Notes: generated by a model from the sequence alone, not told the origin. Counted from the stretch's first letter, positions 29,233-40,200 are shown. The stretch is 64,000 nucleotides of DNA from Chitinophagaceae bacterium (GCA_016706055.1 JADJKL010000004.1:248001-312000); one strand, 5' to 3'. Numbers and translations: made by a program.

Positions 29233-29591
29233 TCAGTATTGATTTAAAGTATGTTATGTGTAATTTTTATTATCAATTCCGAGGATAGAATTTTTTGGCA
29301 CGAAATTCGAAAGTATAGAGACGACAATGCGTCTAATTATATAAGTTCTTTGTTTCGATGATAGTAGATTAAGAATAATGACAATTGCATGATAATGCGT
29401 AAAGTTTATTAAGCAATATGAAATTGTGAAGCAGTGAAGGAAGATTTACTAACAGATGTTAAGTGGAATTACTAAATAATTTCTTTTTAGACTTTCATTA
29501 ACAACAAACATCATACTATCAGCGATAACTTTGCGTTATACTTATAACAACAACGATTTTTTAAAACTTATTATAAAGACAGTCAATTTTC
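29233..29591. other. Intergenic region, no protein gene seen
   Basis: About 360 bp of AT-rich sequence without a convincing ORF. The one notable feature is TAACTTTG at 29528-29535, a -7 box match on the plus strand, with an intrinsic terminator about 85 nt downstream (29616-29646). This suggests a possible short transcript. Confidence 0.5.
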
Positions 29592-30014
29592 TCATAAGCA
29601 GTTAGTTTTGGTTGCGACCCCTGTTTCTACAGGGGTCAATTTTTTTATATACCTTCTCCAACTATATAAAAAACCTATTGTACAACCTACTGCATCAGCA
29701 ACAATATCGCCTACATCAAATGACCGGTTTGGTATAAAATATTTTTGAACGAATTCCATTCCTATTCCATATGCAAGTGAAAGTATAGCTGCAATGAGGA
29801 AAAGTTTTTTCAGATTACTCTTTCCCATCTTCATTATTGCCCAACAGCACAAAAAGACCATAATTGCAAACATGCCAATATGCACCCATTTGTCAAACCC
29901 TATTTTGCCTAGCCAATCTTCTTTTGGGAAAGATGAGCCCGGCAGTGTAAGCAATACAGTTGAAATTACTAACCAGGTTATTGCAGGAAATAAAGGGAGT
30001 ATATTTTTTTTCAA
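29592..30014 (-). CDS. VanZ family membrane protein
   Basis: A 140-residue integral membrane protein with four predicted TM helices: about 8-25, 43-62, 70-87 and 108-122. Family features are FDKWVHIGMFAIMVFL in the second helix and the loop NRSFDVGDIVADAVGCTIGF with conserved Asp residues. VanZ-like proteins are linked to teicoplanin resistance only in one case; most have no known role. The last codons overlap a plus-strand terminator hairpin (29616-29637). Confidence 0.85.
   Translation of the reverse strand: MKKNILPLFPAITWLVISTVLLTLPGSSFPKEDWLGKIGFDKWVHIGMFAIMVFLCCWAIMKMGKSNLKKLFLIAAILSLAYGIGMEFVQKYFIPNRSFDVGDIVADAVGCTIGFLYSWRRYIKKLTPVETGVATKTNCL
29616..29646 (+). terminator. Plus-strand intrinsic terminator inside the VanZ-gene 3' end
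   Basis: GACCCCTG (29616-29623) pairs perfectly with CAGGGGTC (29630-29637) around a 6-nt loop, followed by AATTTTTTT. The orientation ends transcripts coming from the left, and it also codes for C-terminal residues of the VanZ-like protein on the other strand. Confidence 0.75.
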
Positions 30015-30051
30015 GAAAATCTTTTAGCAATATTAAAACTACTGAGCCAAT

Positions 30052-30080
30052 TAATAAAAAAGAAGCCTCTAAAAAGAGGC
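30052..30080 (-). terminator. Terminator of the sigma/anti-sigma operon
   Basis: On the minus strand GCCTCT and AGAGGC (30065-30070 with 30075-30080) form a stem with a short loop, followed by TTCTTTTTT. It lies about 105 bp after the anti-sigma gene and ends that transcript. Confidence 0.65.
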
Positions 30081-30185
30081 CTCTTTAATTAACCAACTAT
30101 AGAACCAAAACTACTATAGCAATAGTTTGCATATATAGTTACGGCAATAGATAAATAACAGATTGCTTAAAGAGAGTTGAAAGAA

Positions 30186-30944
30186 TCAGAGATTGCCTAA
30201 CACATACACAGTTCCTTCTGGCTTAGAAACATCGGGACGGCCTTTATTTTCCAATGTAATGGCAAATGCTTGCGCAGCCTGAGCTTTCTTAAGCTGATAT
30301 AATTGAAGAGGTTTGTCAGATATTTCAATAAGACCCATATCTATTGGTTGTCCATCCAGAAAAGCCCAAAGCTGATATTGCTTGTCAGAAGCTGGTTTGG
30401 GAAGGTTGTTCATCAATAAATAAACATCATGTGAAGTTGTATCCCAATACACAGTAGCAAATGATTTAGGGGAAGCTTCCATGCCTTTCATTGATGCCAT
30501 TTTTACATTCGGATTTTGCTGAAGAACATTGAAGTCTTTTTCCAATTCGCTAAGCTTGGCTACACTGCTTTCGTAATTGTTCTTTAAATCCTGATTTTTA
30601 TTCATTAAAGAAACGTTCCATAAAAGGCTTCCAGCTAATAAGATTACACTGGCAACGGCAGCATATTTAAACCAATTGATTTTTTTAACAGGAGCTTCAG
30701 CAATTGAAACAATTTTTGCAGAAGAGCTGATAGTGTCGAAAATCTTATTCTTTATATCTGCTGATGGAGCAATAGCATTTTGCATAGCCTGATTTTCCAG
30801 TGCTATTTCAAAAGCATTTCTTGCTGCTAAAACTTCGGGGTGTTGATTGCACATTTTTTCGAACTCTCTTCTTTCTTCTTCAGAAGCAAGTCCGAGAACA
30901 TAACTCTCGACAATTCCGCTTGATATGTATTCCTGTGTGTTCAC
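30186..30944 (-). CDS. Anti-sigma factor, RskA-like
   Basis: Membrane-bound regulator expected to hold the ECF sigma factor encoded 1 bp upstream. The cytosolic N-terminal part (1-88) binds sigma and has the pattern YVLGLASEEERREFEKMCNQHPEV seen in this family (split here by its helix turn). One TM helix follows (WFKYAAVASVILLAGSLLWN, about 91-110), then a coiled-coil segment and a C-terminal RskA domain outside the membrane (ATVYWDTTSHDVYLLMNNLP, QLWAFLDGQPIDMG). Release probably needs regulated proteolysis; no protease gene is adjacent. Confidence 0.87.
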   Translation of the reverse strand: MNTQEYISSGIVESYVLGLASEEERREFEKMCNQHPEVLAARNAFEIALENQAMQNAIAPSADIKNKIFDTISSSAKIVSIAEAPVKKINWFKYAAVASVILLAGSLLWNVSLMNKNQDLKNNYESSVAKLSELEKDFNVLQQNPNVKMASMKGMEASPKSFATVYWDTTSHDVYLLMNNLPKPASDKQYQLWAFLDGQPIDMGLIEISDKPLQLYQLKKAQAAQAFAITLENKGRPDVSKPEGTVYVLGNL

Positions 30945-30945
30945 T

Positions 30946-31488
30946 TTATGGTTGTATCATTGTTCTTAATTGTGACAAAGCACTTCTTATTCTTGTTTTT
31001 ACTGTACCCAAAGGTATATCCAGAATTTTCGAAATCTCTTCATGTGTAAATCCCTGGAAATATGACATGTCTACCAACACCCTCCATTCACTTTTCAAAT
31101 TTGCCAAAACCTTTTTTAATCCGACATCTTCAGTTACTGGTCCTATCGAAGCTCCGGGAAAATCTACGTTATCATTTAACGACTGGTTTTTTTGTGATTG
31201 CCGAAATCCTTTTGACCTTATTTCATCTATCGAAGCATTCCTTGCAATGTTCAGCATCCAGGTAAATAATCTTCCCTTTGATGCGTCGTATGATTCAATT
31301 TTTCTCCAGATATTAATAAAAACATTCTGTAGCACATCATTAGCAATATCCTTATCTGTTACGATGGAGTTGATGATGCCAAAAATGGCTCCCGAGTAGT
31401 TGTCATACAAATAACCGAAGGCTTTTTCGTTGCGTTCCTGCAATAAAGCCACCAGCTCTTGTTCACTGTATGTGGATTTGAGATTCAA
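30946..31488 (-). CDS. ECF-type RNA polymerase sigma factor
   Basis: A 180-residue group 4 sigma factor. Region 2 spans about 10-85 (AFGYLYDNYSGAIFGIIN, DVLQNVFINIWRKIESYD) and includes the -10 recognition segment GRLFTWMLNIARNASID. Region 4 spans about 120-175 with the helix-turn-helix GFTHEEISKILDIPLGTVKT. It is the SigK-like type that pairs with RskA anti-sigma factors, and its partner follows 1 bp downstream. Its regulon is unknown. Confidence 0.92.
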   Translation of the reverse strand: MNLKSTYSEQELVALLQERNEKAFGYLYDNYSGAIFGIINSIVTDKDIANDVLQNVFINIWRKIESYDASKGRLFTWMLNIARNASIDEIRSKGFRQSQKNQSLNDNVDFPGASIGPVTEDVGLKKVLANLKSEWRVLVDMSYFQGFTHEEISKILDIPLGTVKTRIRSALSQLRTMIQP

Positions 31489-31564
31489 AATAGTTGGTTA
31501 AGATACAATGTATAACGTAATAATTGCATCCTTGTTCATATACGGGGAGTAGTAAACTTCAGAT

Positions 31565-31942
31565 TTATACTACAACGGCTTCATATCCGGCAGCATCCAG
31601 AAGAGTTTCCACATCTGACGTATTGCTCACTTTCATCTTCACCATCCAACCTTCACCATATGGATCTGTATTAACTAATTCGGGAGCACCTGTAAGTGCG
31701 GGATTTAATTCCGTAATGGACCCACTAACTGGTAAAAAAAGGTCAGACACAGTTTTTACAGCCTCTACAGTTCCAAAAACATCTCCTGCTTCTAATGCTT
31801 TACCAATAGTATCTACTTCTACATATACTATATCTCCTAATTCGCCTTGGGCAAATTCTGTAATACCAATTGTTGCAATATCGCCTTCAAGGCTTACCCA
31901 TTCATGGTCTTTTGTATAGCGGAGATTAGCAGGAAAATTCAT
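31565..31942 (-). CDS. gcvH: Glycine cleavage system H protein
   Basis: Lipoylated carrier shuttling the methylamine group of glycine between the P, T and L proteins. The lipoyl lysine is in TVEAVKTVSDLF (about residue 63). Other family marks are YTKDHEWV, GITEFAQGELGDIVYVE and NTDPYGEGWMVKM. The ATG at 31942 gives 125 residues, the normal length; an upstream start adds seven unconserved residues. No other gcv gene is adjacent. Confidence 0.95.
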   Translation of the reverse strand: MNFPANLRYTKDHEWVSLEGDIATIGITEFAQGELGDIVYVEVDTIGKALEAGDVFGTVEAVKTVSDLFLPVSGSITELNPALTGAPELVNTDPYGEGWMVKMKVSNTSDVETLLDAAGYEAVVV

Positions 31943-32117
31943 ATTTGATATTATTTGCTGCAAACCTAAGGGAAATACATGATAATCAAAATGAACCTAA
32001 AGAGTTGTTTTACAGGTTTAAAACTAGGTTTTACAGTTTGCCGGAATTTTCATGCCGTTCAGGGTATGTTTTGCGCCATTGGTCGGTAATCGCTTTTACA
32101 ATTGTATGACACGGCGG

Positions 32118-32125
32118 TATATTTG
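32118..32125 (+). promoter_or_regulatory. -7 promoter box of the OMP gene
   Basis: TATATTTG followed by C matches the Bacteroidetes -7 box, 27 nt before the ATG at 32153. It also argues against an in-frame TTG start at 32102, which would lie upstream of the promoter. Confidence 0.5.
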
Positions 32126-32152
32126 CATTCCAAATCAAAAAGTGAATTGAAA

Positions 32153-34612
32153 ATGAGAAAGTTAGTTACGATTTTTACTGGTTTATTGTTGATGGCGGCT
32201 TCTGTGCAAGCCCAACAAATAACCGGAACAGTGAAAGATGAGAAAGGAAAAGAACTTGAAAAAGCCACGGTTTCGTTATTGAAGGCACAAGACTCTTCAG
32301 TTGTAAAACTAGTTGCCACCGGCGACAACGGCGTTTATTCGTTTAATACTATTCAACCCGGAAGATATTTAGTGAATACCTCTTATGTTGGTTATGTGCA
32401 GGCCTATTCTGAAGTATTTGAGTTTACCGGATCAAAAGTTACAGTGCCTGTTATTACGATTTCAAAACCTTCTGGCGACCTGGCAGGTGTTGTAGTTACT
32501 TCAAAAAAACCAATTATTGAAGTAAAGGCAGATAAGATGATTTTAAATGTGGAAGGAACAATTAATGCTGTAGGCAATGATGCTTTGGAACTGCTTCGCA
32601 AAAGTCCGGGAGTAATGGTTGACAAGGATGATAATCTCAGCCTTGCTGGTAAAAATGGTGTGCAAGTTTATATTGATGGCAAGCCTTCACCGTTAGCTGG
32701 TGCAGATTTGGCAAATTTTTTAAAAAGCACTCAGTCTTCTCAAATAGAGGCTATTGAAATTATTACAAATCCATCTGCAAAATATGAAGCAGCTGGCAAT
32801 GCTGGTATCATTAATATCAAATTAAAAAAGAACAAAACCTTTGGTACTAATGGCGCTGTTAACCTTGGTTATACGCAAGGTACTTATCCAAAATACACTG
32901 GAGGTATTAATCTAAACCATCGCAATAAAAATGTGAATCTATATGGAACTTATAACTATAATGATTCCCGTTCGCTAATGACGATGAATTCAACAAGAGA
33001 TCAGTTTGACACATTGTTTGATCAGAATAACAGAATTGATGTGCTTGTTAAAAGCCATACCTATAAAGCAGGAGTTGATTATTTTCTTGGTCAGAAAAGT
33101 ACTATCGGTGCGATGGTTAATGGAACTATTGCAGATATAGATGTTAATACATCTGGTCCAATGTATTTTACCTTTAAGCCTACAGGTGTATTAAACAGAA
33201 TATTGGATGCCACAAATACGAACGATCGAAGTATGAAAAATTTTAATGGCAATCTTAATTACAGGTATGCTGTTACCGGAGGTACGGAGCTGAATATTGA
33301 TGCTGATTATGGTAAATTTAAAATAGGGTCTAATCAATACCAACCGAATTTTTATTATCAGCCAGATGGAACTACTGAAATAAGCAGGGCAATCTATAAT
33401 ATGATTTCTCCTTCTGATATTAAACTTTATTCATTGAAAGCTGATTATGAACAAAACTTTAAAGGTGGAAGGTTAGGCATAGGTGGAAAAGTTGGTGTTG
33501 TAAATACTGATAATGATTTTAAACGTTATGATGTGTATACAAGCAGTAAAGTGCTGGATACATTAAAGAGCAATCGTTTTGAGTACAATGAAAACATTAA
33601 TGCTTTGTATGTAAATTACAATAAGCAATTGAAGAAAGGAATTATGTTTCAGGTAGGTGTAAGAGCTGAAAACACTAATCTGAAAGGAACATCAACTGGT
33701 TTCAGACAAGTTTCCTCAACAATGGTTCCTTACGATTCTGCTTTTAAAAGAAATTACACTGATTTATTTCCAAGTGCTGCGATTACGTTTAATAAAAACC
33801 CAATGAAGCAGTGGACAATTTCTTACAGTCGTCGTATTGATCGTCCGGCATATCAAGACTTAAACCCTTTTGAATTTAAAATAAATGAATACACTTTCCA
33901 GAAAGGAAATACTAATCTAAGACCTCAATACACCAATAGTATTGACATTACTAATATCTATAAATACAGGTTGACTACGAAGCTAACTTTTAGCCATGTA
34001 AACGACATTTTTGCACAGATACCAGATACCATAGATAAAACAAAAGGATTTTTAACAAAGAAGAATCTTGCAACGCAAAATGTAGTGGCATTAAGCATCA
34101 GTTATCCATTTCAATACAAATGGTATAGTTTCTTTGCTTCTTTGAATTCTAACTATTCACATTACAAAGCAGATTTTGGTGGTGGCGACAGAAAAGTAAA
34201 CCAGCAAGTTTTCTCTGTTACTTATTATATGCAAAATAGTTTTGATTTAGGAAAAGGCTGGAGAGGAGAATTAACAGGCTTATTTTTATCTCCATCTGTA
34301 TGGCAAGGATTTTTCAAAACCAAATCAATGGGAAGTGTGGACCTTGGCTTGCAAAAAACATTATTTGATGGAAAAGCAAATGTAAAGTTTGCAGTGAGTG
34401 ATATATTCCAGACAATGAAGTGGAGTGGTACATCTGATTTTGCAGGTGTAAAAAGTCAATTTAGCGGGCAGGGAGAAATGCCGCAGTTCAAATTAAACTT
34501 TAGTTACAGATTTGGTAACAGTCAGGTAAAAGCTGCAAGACAACGTAAGTCAGCTTTGGAAGAAGAAAAGAAAAGAGCAGAAGGTGGTGGTCAAGGTGGA
34601 ATGGGACAATAG
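32153..34612 (+). CDS. Outer-membrane beta-barrel protein (TonB-receptor-like, OMP_b-brl_3)
   Basis: An 819-residue outer-membrane protein. A signal peptide (about 1-21, SVQAQ) is followed by a CarboxypepD_reg-like domain (QITGTVKDEKGKELEKATVS), a plug-like region (about 110-220, with VQVYIDGKPSPLAGADLANF) and a long beta-barrel (TWISYSRRIDRPAY-like strand and NLRPQYTNSIDITNIYKYR). The C-terminal basic tail is rich in Lys, Glu and Gly (EEEKKRAEGGGQGGMGQ), which is unusual for a barrel end. Function of this family is unknown; transport or adhesion is possible. A strong terminator follows. Confidence 0.88.
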   Translation: MRKLVTIFTGLLLMAASVQAQQITGTVKDEKGKELEKATVSLLKAQDSSVVKLVATGDNGVYSFNTIQPGRYLVNTSYVGYVQAYSEVFEFTGSKVTVPVITISKPSGDLAGVVVTSKKPIIEVKADKMILNVEGTINAVGNDALELLRKSPGVMVDKDDNLSLAGKNGVQVYIDGKPSPLAGADLANFLKSTQSSQIEAIEIITNPSAKYEAAGNAGIINIKLKKNKTFGTNGAVNLGYTQGTYPKYTGGINLNHRNKNVNLYGTYNYNDSRSLMTMNSTRDQFDTLFDQNNRIDVLVKSHTYKAGVDYFLGQKSTIGAMVNGTIADIDVNTSGPMYFTFKPTGVLNRILDATNTNDRSMKNFNGNLNYRYAVTGGTELNIDADYGKFKIGSNQYQPNFYYQPDGTTEISRAIYNMISPSDIKLYSLKADYEQNFKGGRLGIGGKVGVVNTDNDFKRYDVYTSSKVLDTLKSNRFEYNENINALYVNYNKQLKKGIMFQVGVRAENTNLKGTSTGFRQVSSTMVPYDSAFKRNYTDLFPSAAITFNKNPMKQWTISYSRRIDRPAYQDLNPFEFKINEYTFQKGNTNLRPQYTNSIDITNIYKYRLTTKLTFSHVNDIFAQIPDTIDKTKGFLTKKNLATQNVVALSISYPFQYKWYSFFASLNSNYSHYKADFGGGDRKVNQQVFSVTYYMQNSFDLGKGWRGELTGLFLSPSVWQGFFKTKSMGSVDLGLQKTLFDGKANVKFAVSDIFQTMKWSGTSDFAGVKSQFSGQGEMPQFKLNFSYRFGNSQVKAARQRKSALEEEKKRAEGGGQGGMGQ

Positions 34613-34633
34613 AATATCTTAGATTGTAATAAC

Positions 34634-34666
34634 AAAAATCCCCGAAAATTATTTCGGGGATTTTTT
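34634..34666 (+). terminator. Strong intrinsic terminator
   Basis: AATCCCCGAAA pairs with TTTCGGGGATT around a short loop, flanked by A- and T-runs, 22 bp after the OMP gene. Confidence 0.85.
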
Positions 34667-34809
34667 ATGAAATTGAAATTAAATTCGGTTGAAGAATCCT
34701 TACGTAAGACATTCTCAATAATAAATTTTCAAACTCATATGCATCACATGTCAACCTTTTCTTTTACAGTTAGTCTCAATTAATTAACTTGTAATATTAA
34801 TTTATAAGT

Positions 34810-36735
34810 ATGAAAAAATGCGCATCAGGTTTTCTCCTGTTCTTATTATTCTGTGCATCAATACAAGCACAAAAGGCTGCCAGAAGTAAGGATTGGCGCC
34901 CAAAACTGATACCAATCCCTGTTTCTGTAACAGTTGGTAGCGGCTATCTTGAGCTGCCTTATGACCTGTTTATCATTACACCTAATAATAAAGAAATCAA
35001 ACAAATTGCTAACAGGTTGGCTTTCACTTTAGGCAATATGGCCAATGATGTGAAAGTAAAAACGGATATAGTTGCTTCACCTAAATCTATTTTTCTTTTA
35101 TTGTCAAATGACAAAACAATTCCTAAGGAAGGCTATCGATTAAAAGTAACCAATCAAAATATTACGATAACAGCCAACGAATCGACTGGTATTTTTTATG
35201 GAATTCAAACACTTTTACAGCTATTGCCCGCAGAAGTGGAAGAGAAGAGAGAACGCAAATCACCATTAAAATGGTCTGTGCCAATACTTACAATAGAAGA
35301 TCATCCTCGCTTTGGCTGGAGGGGATTGATGCTCGATGTAGCACGGCACTTTTTTACAGTAATAGAGGTTAAGGATTTTATAGACCAGATGGTAAAATAT
35401 AAATTTAATCTGTTGCATTTACATCTAACTGATGACCAGGGTTGGAGGTTGCAAATAAAAAGTCTTCCGAAGCTGACCGAAGTGGGTGCTTGGCGAGTGG
35501 AAAGAACAGGTACTTTCGGTACTCTTTCAAAACCTAAACCAGGCGAACCTACTACTTATGGAGGTTTCTATACACATGATGATATTAAAGAACTGGTGAA
35601 ATATGCAGCAGATCGTTTTGTAAATATTCTTCCGGAAATTGATGTACCGGGACATAGCCTGGCAGCTCTTGCGGCATATCCGGAATTATCCTGCACACCG
35701 GGAGAATATTATGTAAGTCCCGGTGATCGTTTTATGATCTGGCCTGGTGGTGGTCAACACTTTTATGGCACATTGGATAATACCATTTGCCCGGCAAATG
35801 AAAAAGCATACGAGTTTTTAGATAAAGTATTTACTGAGGTAGCGGAGCTTTTCCCTTTTAGTTATATACACTTGGGCGGTGATGAAACGGCAAGAAACTT
35901 TTGGGAGAAGAGTGAACAGATAAAAGCTCTGATGCAAAAAGAGAAATTAAAAGATCTTGATGAAGTGCAAAGCTATTTTGTAAAACGGGTAGCAAAAATC
36001 ATTTATTCCAAAGGAAAGAAAATGATTGGCTGGGATGAAATTTTACAAGGAGGCTTAGCACCCGATGCTACTGTAATGAGTTGGCGGGGAATGAAAGGCG
36101 GAGTAGAAGCTGCCAAACAGGGGCATGAAGTAGTAATGAGTCCCGCTGATTTTGCTTACTTAGATTATATGCAGGGTGATGCAGTAATTGAACCGCCTGT
36201 ATATGCCTCGTTGAGACTAAAAAAAACTTATCAATTTGATCCAGCTCCGGCAGAGATAGATGAAAAATTTGTAAAAGGAGGGCAGGCTAACATCTGGACA
36301 GAACAGATATATAATACTCGTCATTTACAATATATGATTTGGCCGAGAGCTTTTGCCATTGCCGAAGCACTGTGGAGTCCAAAAGATAAAAGAAACTGGA
36401 GTGATTTTACATCAAGGGTTGAAAGTCATTTTGACCGATTAGAAGCTGCCGGCGTAAAATATTCGTCTGCAATGTATGATCCCATATTTGAAGTAAGTAA
36501 AAAAGATACAGCAACAATTATTGTAAAATTGAGTACAGAAATAGATGGACTGGCGATCCATTATAGTTTTGACAATTCATTTCCTGATAACCTTTATCCG
36601 GCGTATACTACACCATTAACTGTTCCACAAGATGCTTCCTTTTTGAAAGTAATTACTTATCGTAATAACCAACCTGTTGGAAGAATGATGGTAATGCCCG
36701 TTACAGAATTAAAGAAGAGAGTAGGCATTAAATAA
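34810..36735 (+). CDS. Beta-N-acetylhexosaminidase (GH20)
   Basis: Exported glycosidase removing terminal GlcNAc/GalNAc from glycans or chitin oligomers. The signal peptide ends at about residue 21 (SIQAQ). Then come a GH20b domain (about 30-160) and the catalytic barrel (about 165-520) with RHFF, HLHLTDDQGWRLQIK and the catalytic Asp-Glu pair in HLGGDETARNFW. A C-terminal chitobiase-type domain follows (AIHYSFDNSFP). Length 641. Its promoter region is preceded by a terminator, so it is an independent unit. Confidence 0.94.
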   Translation: MKKCASGFLLFLLFCASIQAQKAARSKDWRPKLIPIPVSVTVGSGYLELPYDLFIITPNNKEIKQIANRLAFTLGNMANDVKVKTDIVASPKSIFLLLSNDKTIPKEGYRLKVTNQNITITANESTGIFYGIQTLLQLLPAEVEEKRERKSPLKWSVPILTIEDHPRFGWRGLMLDVARHFFTVIEVKDFIDQMVKYKFNLLHLHLTDDQGWRLQIKSLPKLTEVGAWRVERTGTFGTLSKPKPGEPTTYGGFYTHDDIKELVKYAADRFVNILPEIDVPGHSLAALAAYPELSCTPGEYYVSPGDRFMIWPGGGQHFYGTLDNTICPANEKAYEFLDKVFTEVAELFPFSYIHLGGDETARNFWEKSEQIKALMQKEKLKDLDEVQSYFVKRVAKIIYSKGKKMIGWDEILQGGLAPDATVMSWRGMKGGVEAAKQGHEVVMSPADFAYLDYMQGDAVIEPPVYASLRLKKTYQFDPAPAEIDEKFVKGGQANIWTEQIYNTRHLQYMIWPRAFAIAEALWSPKDKRNWSDFTSRVESHFDRLEAAGVKYSSAMYDPIFEVSKKDTATIIVKLSTEIDGLAIHYSFDNSFPDNLYPAYTTPLTVPQDASFLKVITYRNNQPVGRMMVMPVTELKKRVGIK

Positions 36736-36737
36736 TA

Positions 36738-37205
36738 TTAGTTCCATTTACCAAACATCTCTTCTGCTTTTTTGAAACGATAGTCAAAAATTGAGGTTAA
36801 CTTTTTTTGTACAAACAATGTATTTGCCAAACGGCCAAAAAACCACATTGGGTTTTTATAATGAACGATATCTGTCATTTCCACACCACCGGGTATTGTT
36901 TTAAAATGATGTTGATGGTGCCATAATTTATACGGCCCAAACCGCTGTTCATCTATAAAATATTCTTTGTCTTTTACCTGTGTGATCTCAGTCATCCAGT
37001 AAACGGGTATTCCCAGCACTGGCTTTACCGTGTATTCGATAATTTGTCCGGCATACATTTTTTCGCCATGATGTTTGGATATTACTTTAAACCCCATGTT
37101 TGAAGGAGTAATTGCCTGAAGATTTGCTGGATTTGAAAAGAATGCCCATGCTTCTTCTAATGAAATGGGAATTTTTTGTACTGTTTTGATAGAATGTGCT
37201 GCCAT
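36738..37205 (-). CDS. SRPBCC family protein (ligand-binding fold)
   Basis: A 155-residue START/Bet v1-like protein. The start at 37205 (MAAHSIKTVQKIPIS) is preferred; a longer frame would run into the helicase gene on the other strand. Family marks are SLEEAWAFFSNPANLQAITP and TMGFKVISKH-like strands, then HHFKTIPGGVEMTDIVHY. These proteins bind hydrophobic ligands or act as cyclases; the ligand is unknown. It converges with the hexosaminidase gene and is divergent from the helicase gene. Confidence 0.8.
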   Translation of the reverse strand: MAAHSIKTVQKIPISLEEAWAFFSNPANLQAITPSNMGFKVISKHHGEKMYAGQIIEYTVKPVLGIPVYWMTEITQVKDKEYFIDEQRFGPYKLWHHQHHFKTIPGGVEMTDIVHYKNPMWFFGRLANTLFVQKKLTSIFDYRFKKAEEMFGKWN

Positions 37206-37266
37206 GAAAATTATTGGTTTAAATTCGTTTGAATAACGATTTATAAAAGGAAAAGTTCGGTTACTA

Positions 37267-40200
37267 ATGTCAATTAACAGAGAAAAGTTAGAAATAAAAT
37301 TCAAAGAAGAATTCGCTAAGTTGAATAAAAATCAGCAGTTAGCTGTTGATACAATCGAAGGCCCTGTAATGGTTATTGCTGGTCCAGGCACAGGAAAAAC
37401 ACAGATATTGGCCAGCCGCATCGGAAAGATTTTGTTGGAAACTGACGCCACACCTGAAAACATTTTATGTCTTACTTATACAGATGCAGGTGCGGTTGCT
37501 ATGCGAAAAAGATTGTTATCATTCATCGGGCCAGATGCTTATAAAGTAAATATCAGCACCTTTCATGCATTTTGTAATGATGTGATTCAGGATAATTTAT
37601 CACTCTTTGAAAAAACGGCACTTGATGCTGTTTCGGATTTGGAGAAAATTCAATTCTTTAAAGAACTGATAGATTCATTTCCTAAAAATCATCCGCTGAA
37701 AAGATACCGTGGCGATGTTTATTTTGAAATCAATAATCTTCAATCGCTTTTTAGTAATATGAAACGGAAGGCTGGACGCCGGAATTTATCAATGAAAGAA
37801 TTGATGCTTATCTCGCCGATCTGCCCAGCCGGGATGAGTTTATTTACAAAAGAAAATATAAAGAGTTTAATGCAGGTGATCTAAAACAAAATAAAATTGA
37901 TGAAGAGAAAGAAAGGATGGAAAAACTGCGGGCAGCAGTTGGTGAGTTTAAACGCTTTCAGCAATTGATGCGGAAAAAGAACCGCTACGATTTTGATGAT
38001 ATGATTAATTGGGTGATAAAAGCATTTGAAGAAAATAAAAATCTGCTGGCCGATTATCAGGAACGTTTTCAATACATCTTGGTTGATGAGTATCAGGATA
38101 CAAGCGGCACACAAAACAAACTGGTCGAATTACTGATAAGTTATTGGGACAAGCCTAATGTATTTGTAGTGGGAGATGATGACCAAAGCATTTACCGTTT
38201 TCAAGGTGCCAATGTGGAGAACATGACTGTGTTTAGAGGTCGTTATAAAGAAGATTTACTAACCGTAGTTCTAACCAACAATTATCGTTCTACGCAACCG
38301 ATACTTAATGTTTCAAAATCAGTAATTGACAGAAATGGCGAAAGGCTGGTAAATAAAATTGAAGGACTGAGCAAGGAGTTGATTTCTTCAAGAGATACAA
38401 TTAGCAAACTGACTAATGAACCAATCATTATAGAATACGATACACAGTCGGAAGAAATGATTGGCACAGTTAAAAAAGTGCAACAGTTATTGAGCGAAGG
38501 AATTGTGCCGGGCAAAATTGGAATTATTTATAAGGAAAATAAATACGGACTGGAACTTGCAAATTATTTTAAGCTGTTAAATATTCCTGTTTACAGCAAA
38601 CGACATCTTAATCTTTTAGAACTGCCGCAGGCAAGAAAAATAATTCTAGTACTCAAATATCTTGCATCCGAACATGATATTTCATATAGTGGAGATGAGT
38701 TACTTTTTGAAGTATTGCATTTTGATTGGTTTGGTATTGCACCAATTGAAATTGCTAAGCTAAGTATGGAGGTAGCAAGTGCAGGTTATAGAGACAATAA
38801 AACTTCTATCCGCCAATTACTGAATGAAAAAGCAAATACTCCTGCGAAAGATTTGTTTAGCAGTAATCTTCCCGAAAAATTGAAAAATGCTTCTGTAATA
38901 ATTGAAAAGCTAATTGCAGATGTCCCCAATATTACGTTACAACATTTATTTGAAAATATTATTCGGGAAGCAGGCATTCTAAAACACATTATGGAAAGTC
39001 CGGATAAGCATTGGCAACTCCAAATCCTTACCGGCTTATTCGATTTTATAAAAGAAGAAACACATAGAAATCCGTTGCTTGATCTTCAGCAACTGGTTAC
39101 ACTTATTGAGTTAATGGAGAAGGAAGACATTTCACTGCCACTGGTTCAGGTTAGTGGCAGCGATAAAGGTGTAAACCTTATGACAGCACACGGTTCAAAA
39201 GGCTTGGAGTTTGAATATGTTTTTATCGCAGGATGCAATGCTTCCTTCTGGGAAAAGAAAAGGAAACCCGGAGGTGGATATAAATTGCCGGACACAATCT
39301 TTTCTTCACAACCAACTGCAACAGATGATGAAGAATTAAGAAGGCTCTTTTATGTTGCTTTGACAAGAGCCGAACAACATCTTTTTATTTCTTATAGTAA
39401 ATACAAGAATGATGGAAAGGAATTGGAACCATCTATGTTCATTGCTGAGATATTAGATAAGCATGACCTGAAAATAAAAAATGAAAGTATAAAAGAAGAT
39501 ATACTGGATGAATTTTCTGCTTTGCATTTTAGCGACACATCAGCTCCAGAAATAGAAAAAATAGAAGAAGAGTTTATCGGCGGCATACTGGATAAGTTTG
39601 TAATGAACGTAACAGCATTGAATAATTATTTAAAATGTCCGCTGGAATTTTATTTTAAAAAATCTCATCCGAATTCCATCGCCAAGAAATGAGGCAACAG
39701 AATTTGGATCGGCGATACACTATGCATTGGAGAAGCTTTTTCGCAAGATGCAAGACGGAGGGAAGAATATTTTTCCGGTAAAAAAAGAATTTATTGAAGA
39801 TTTTGAATGGTATATACAACGGCACCGGGAAAGTTTTACTAAAGAGCAATTTGCCCGCCGTTTGGAATACGGTCAGGAGGTGTTGAATAATTATTATGAT
39901 AAATATATTGCCAGCTTCAATAAAATTGTGGCAATAGAACGTCGCATTAAAACAACAATAAAAGAAGTGCCAATTAAGGGTGCATTGGACAAACTGGAAT
40001 TTGATGGAAAATCAGTGAACGTAGTGGATTATAAAAGTGGTGATCCGGATAAAGGTATTCCTAAAACAAAAGGCCCATCTGAAAAAGATCCAAACGGCGG
40101 CGATTATTGGCGGCAGGCAGTGTTTTATAAAATACTGGTGGATAATTACGAACAGAAAGACTGGAAAGTGGTGAGCACAGAATTTGATTTTATAGAGCCT

